From the NCBI RefSeq assembly GCF_031180885.1, contig NZ_JAPSLK010000049.1, positions 1-60,939 on the forward strand: 60,939 nt of DNA, read 5' to 3'. The stretch's first letter is position 1. The number at the start of each line of letters is the position of its first letter. This DNA comes from Saccharothrix sp. (GTDB lineage: Bacteria; Actinomycetota; Actinomycetes; Mycobacteriales; Pseudonocardiaceae). The notes beneath the pieces are model-generated. The model worked only from the letters and a program-made list of their open reading frames with translations. It was not told the DNA's origin and made no database searches. The position numbers were made by a program, and so were the translations under genes. Shown piece by piece: positions 58,187 through 60,939 of this stretch.

Positions 58187-59731
58187 TCAGCCGAGCAGGC
58201 GCTGCGCCACCAGATGTCCTGAGGCGCCACCGAGACCGGGGCCGGGGTGTGTCGACGCGCCGATGTGCCAGAGGCCGGGCACCGTGCCCCTGGGACCTGG
58301 CCGCCAGAGGAAGCTCTGGTCGAGTTCGCCGGCGCCGCCGTACGGGTCGCCGTGCACCGCGTTGACGTTGTGCGCGGCCAGATCGACCGGCGTGACCACG
58401 TCGACCGCGCGGATCGTCGCAGCGAGGCCGGGAGCGTGCGCGGCGACCCTGTCGAGCACCCGCGTCGCGTAGGCATCGGCCAGTTCGCGGGTCCATCCGT
58501 TGCTCGTGTCGAGCTCACCGGCGGCGTCACCGGCTGGGGCGAACGGCACCTCCTGCAGCTGCAGCCACAGCGCGGCGGCACCTCGGGGGACGCGCGATGG
58601 GTCGAGCACGTGTTGCTGTCCCACGACAACGGTCGGCTTGGCGGGCAATAGTCCCGCTTCGGCCTGTGCGCAGGCGATGCCGGTGCTCCCCGATCCGTCC
58701 GACAGGTGGATGAGCGGGATTCGGCCCAGGAGGGCGTCACTCCACGCGGGTGGCTCGGACAGCGCGACGTGGATCTGCATCGCCGCGCGGCCGTAGCGGA
58801 ACCGTTCGGCCCGCTCGGCGAAGCGGGCTTCGACGGCGTCGCGGGGCAGCAGGTCCCGGACGAGCGCGGTCGGCGTGCACGACGCCAGCACCGCTCGCCT
58901 GGCCTTGATCCGCCGTCCCGCCGCGACCACGCCGACGGCCCGCCCTCCTTCGACGACGACGCGTTCGACGTGGGTACCGGTGTGCACCTGTACACCCAGC
59001 TCGGCGAACAGCTTGCCGAACGCCTCGATCAGCCCAGTTGAGCCACCCGCGACGACGGGCAGCCCGAAGCCGTGCATGGTCGCCGCCAGGACCGGGATCA
59101 TCAACCCGCCGGCGGCGTGGTCGGGGGAGAGGCCCGCGTGCAGCAGCCACGGCGACCACAGGTGGTCGACCTCGTCGCCGTGGAACTCCCGGCGGCAGTA
59201 GGCGCGTCCGCTCGTGACGGTGTCGCGCAGCAGACCGATGCCGGCGGCACGAGCGAGTTTCAGTCCTTTGAGGATGGTGGACGGTGACCTGAGCTCCGAG
59301 CCGAGCAGTGCGCCGAACGGCTCGGCGATCTTGAGGAAACCGTTGACCGCGGCCAGATACGCCTCGCCGTCCCGGCTGTCGGCGAACAGCCCGGCGGTGC
59401 GTTCGGGGTCGCGGTAGGCCAGGGTCGTCCGTCCGTCGTCGGCGACGCTTGCGGTCACGAGGTAGTCGGTGTTGCGGTATTCCAGGCCGTGCCGGTGCAG
59501 GTCCTCACCGAGCGCGGCGTAGGCGGGGCCCGAGACGAACAACGGATGCCAGGACGAGTACGTGTCGTGCAGGTAGCCGGGCAGCGTGCGTTCCTCGGTG
59601 GCGATGAACCCGCCGAGCAAGTCGTTGCGCTCCAGCAGGGCGACCGACCAGCCGGCCTTGGCCAGCTCGGCGGCGGCGACGAGACCGTTGATGCCGGAAC
59701 CGATGACGACGACGTCGACCTGGTCGCTCAT
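58187..59731 (-). CDS. FAD-dependent oxidoreductase, phytoene-desaturase-like (NAD(P)/FAD family)
   Basis: A 514-residue flavoprotein with VDVVVIGSGINGLVAAAELA at residues 5-24, then LLERNDLLGGFIATEE, the dinucleotide-binding and first substrate segments of the carotenoid-desaturase/amine-oxidase group. The C-terminal IGASTHPGPGLGGASGHLVA near 490-509 is the second FAD-contact motif typical of CrtI-like enzymes. In this operon it is likely a dehydrogenase or desaturase of the catabolic substrate. The start ATG overlaps the Ldh-family stop by four bases. Confidence 0.9.
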   Translation of the reverse strand: MSDQVDVVVIGSGINGLVAAAELAKAGWSVALLERNDLLGGFIATEERTLPGYLHDTYSSWHPLFVSGPAYAALGEDLHRHGLEYRNTDYLVTASVADDGRTTLAYRDPERTAGLFADSRDGEAYLAAVNGFLKIAEPFGALLGSELRSPSTILKGLKLARAAGIGLLRDTVTSGRAYCRREFHGDEVDHLWSPWLLHAGLSPDHAAGGLMIPVLAATMHGFGLPVVAGGSTGLIEAFGKLFAELGVQVHTGTHVERVVVEGGRAVGVVAAGRRIKARRAVLASCTPTALVRDLLPRDAVEARFAERAERFRYGRAAMQIHVALSEPPAWSDALLGRIPLIHLSDGSGSTGIACAQAEAGLLPAKPTVVVGQQHVLDPSRVPRGAAALWLQLQEVPFAPAGDAAGELDTSNGWTRELADAYATRVLDRVAAHAPGLAATIRAVDVVTPVDLAAHNVNAVHGDPYGGAGELDQSFLWRPGPRGTVPGLWHIGASTHPGPGLGGASGHLVAQRLLG

Positions 59732-60789
59732 CGTCCACCGCCCGCCCTCACGAGCTCGACACCGAGCTCACGCGCGGTTTCCGCGAGGGCGGCGCGCACC
59801 GCGGGCTCCAGCCGGACACCTTCGGCACGGGCATTCTCGTGGCGCAGCGCCTCCAGTTCCCCTGGCAGGTACACGCGCTCCACACCCGGCGCCGTTGCTG
59901 AGCTGGTGATCGCTTCGGCGAGGTCGCGCATGCGGTCCGCGAACCCGGCGCCGAAGGAGGCCGGGTCGAGTGCGAGGAAGAAGTGGGCGCAGTCGTTGGG
60001 CACCGTGGTGTCGGCGTACAGCCCGGCCACGGAGGCGCCGAACGCTCCGCCGGACAGCACCCCGGTGAGCACGTCGACCAGCACGGCGAGCCCGTATCCC
60101 TTGGGGCCACCCGAAGGGAGCAGCATTCCGGCGAGTGCGGCGGCGGGATCCGTGGTGGGAACGCCGTGACCGTCGGTGGCCCAGGTCGCCGGGATGGCCC
60201 TGTCCTCTGCGGCCGCGATGCGGATCTTGCCGAGCGCTGCCTCCGACAGCGCCATGTCGAGCACGATCGGGGCGCGGCCCGCGACAGGCGCCGCCAGCGC
60301 CAGCGGGTTGTTGCCGACGACCGGAGCCGCCCCACCCGGAGCGGGCATCAGCGGCCGGGTGTTGGCGGCGGCGAGCCCGATGAAACCCTGCTCGGCGGCG
60401 GCGAGCACGTAGCGGAAGGCGCCACCGAAGTGGAACGCGTGCCGGACGGTGACGGCGCCGATGCCGAACTGCCGCGCCTTGGTCACAGCCAGCCGCATCG
60501 CCTGGTCGCCGGTCAGCTGGCCGAGCGCGTTGCCGCCGTCCAGCGTCGCCACCGCACCCAGGTCGACCACGGTAGCGGCGATCTCCGCGGTGCTGACCGA
60601 GCCGCGGCGGATGCGGTCCACGTACATCGGGACGAGCATCGTGCCATGGGACGGAATTCCGCGGCAGTCAGCGTCCACAAGGGACTCGGCGACGACCTGT
60701 GCGGCCCGGTCGGCGAGTCCCGCCGCGGCGAAGATCCGGCGGATCGTCGCGGTGAGCTCGGCGATCGGAACCGTGTCCTGCTCGTCCAC
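59728..60789 (-). CDS. Ldh family oxidoreductase (malate/L-lactate/ureidoglycolate dehydrogenase type)
   Basis: A 353-residue NAD(P)-dependent dehydrogenase of the Ldh/YlbC/ComC group. VDADCRGIPSHGTMLVPMYV near residue 37-56 holds the catalytic His; VRHAFHFGGAFRYVLAAAEQ near 115-134, PVVGNNPLALAAPV near 155-168 and GGPKGYGLAVLVDVLTGVLS near 224-243 are diagnostic. I prefer GTG 60789, with GAGGTG upstream, to an ATG 93 bases earlier whose added residues look non-coding. It would interconvert a 2-hydroxyacid and 2-oxoacid at one end of the pathway. First complete gene of the operon in this window. Confidence 0.9.
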   Translation of the reverse strand: MDEQDTVPIAELTATIRRIFAAAGLADRAAQVVAESLVDADCRGIPSHGTMLVPMYVDRIRRGSVSTAEIAATVVDLGAVATLDGGNALGQLTGDQAMRLAVTKARQFGIGAVTVRHAFHFGGAFRYVLAAAEQGFIGLAAANTRPLMPAPGGAAPVVGNNPLALAAPVAGRAPIVLDMALSEAALGKIRIAAAEDRAIPATWATDGHGVPTTDPAAALAGMLLPSGGPKGYGLAVLVDVLTGVLSGGAFGASVAGLYADTTVPNDCAHFFLALDPASFGAGFADRMRDLAEAITSSATAPGVERVYLPGELEALRHENARAEGVRLEPAVRAALAETARELGVELVRAGGGR

Positions 60790-60885
60790 CTGGCACCTCG
60801 CTGCGTCGTCGGTCGGCGATGTCGGGCAACCGTAGGAGTGGGCGCGGTGAGCGGCTATCCGTTCCGCGCGGGCACTGTCCACTCG

Positions 60886-60939
60886 TCAGGCGGCGAGCCG
60901 CAGTGGGGTCCGGTCCCGCCGGGCGGCGTTGATGCTCGC
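60886..60939 (-). CDS. C-terminal end of a gene running off the window
   Basis: The minus-strand frame from the window edge reads ASINAARRDRTPLRLAA to a TGA at 60886-60888. The spacing (97 bp before the Ldh gene), orientation and basic/hydrophobic tail suggest the end of the upstream gene, perhaps part of the same catabolic operon or its regulator. Too short to assign. Confidence 0.45.
   Translation of the reverse strand, partial: ASINAARRDRTPLRLAA

Noticed and set aside
55843..58995. A monooxygenase fused to ~520 extra N-terminal residues
   Set aside because: The extension is a shadow of the SDR and FAD-oxidoreductase genes. The FAD motif begins five codons after ATG 57435, which overlaps the SDR stop.

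Overview
The window is high-GC DNA with tightly packed operons, many GTG starts, ATGA/GTGA gene overlaps and a SARP/AfsR-type regulator. This indicates a filamentous actinobacterium, most likely from the Pseudonocardiales (Saccharothrix, Actinosynnema or Lentzea-like); the genus is an inference. I saw no rRNA, tRNA or CRISPR array.

Layout. (1) 1-4150: an acyl desaturase and a GNAT enzyme, a DUF4383-type membrane protein, a small hydrophobic protein, and two diverged copies of one ~50-residue gene. (2) 4153-11823: a carbohydrate locus. A LacI repressor with two tandem operators sits between a divergent secreted beta-helix protein and a lipoprotein/permease/permease ABC importer that ends in a GH32-like enzyme. 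(3) 12356-28469: a biosynthetic cluster with a fold-III PLP decarboxylase, a membrane desaturase, an O-acetylhomoserine-type PLP enzyme, a class C26 hydrolase, a methyltransferase, an MFS-MetX fusion, a FemAB/BioF2-like acyltransferase, a SARP regulator, a class I lysyl-tRNA-synthetase paralogue, an unusual aldehyde-dehydrogenase-like protein and an exporter. MetX plus a gamma-replacement PLP enzyme plus a desaturase is the logic of rhizobitoxine-type enol-ether vinylglycines, here with apparent tRNA-dependent tailoring.

(4) 28470-46500: an accessory region full of decayed genes. It holds fragments of Uma2, serine recombinase, DNRLRE-type, NB-ARC, IS481, IS701, histidine kinase and MFS genes. 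Among them are intact genes: a PadR module, a SUKH-4 immunity protein overlapping an exported protein with a deaminase-toxin-like domain, an FG-GAP protein with six 120-bp repeats, a TetR/SDR pair, and a large cyclase-homology/KAP P-loop NTPase that may be a defence protein.

(5) 46512-52054: a sugar-acid catabolic locus (hydroxyacid dehydrogenase, class II aldolase, DUF1537 kinase) divergent from an ACS-family MFS transporter and a GntR/FadR regulator, with palindromic operator candidates. (6) 52402-60939: a minus-strand catabolic operon (XdhC, FAH family, RidA, two cupin proteins, flavin monooxygenase, SDR, FAD oxidoreductase, Ldh-family dehydrogenase) that looks like an uncharacterised pathway for an aromatic or N-containing ring compound. 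Another minus-strand gene runs off the right edge.
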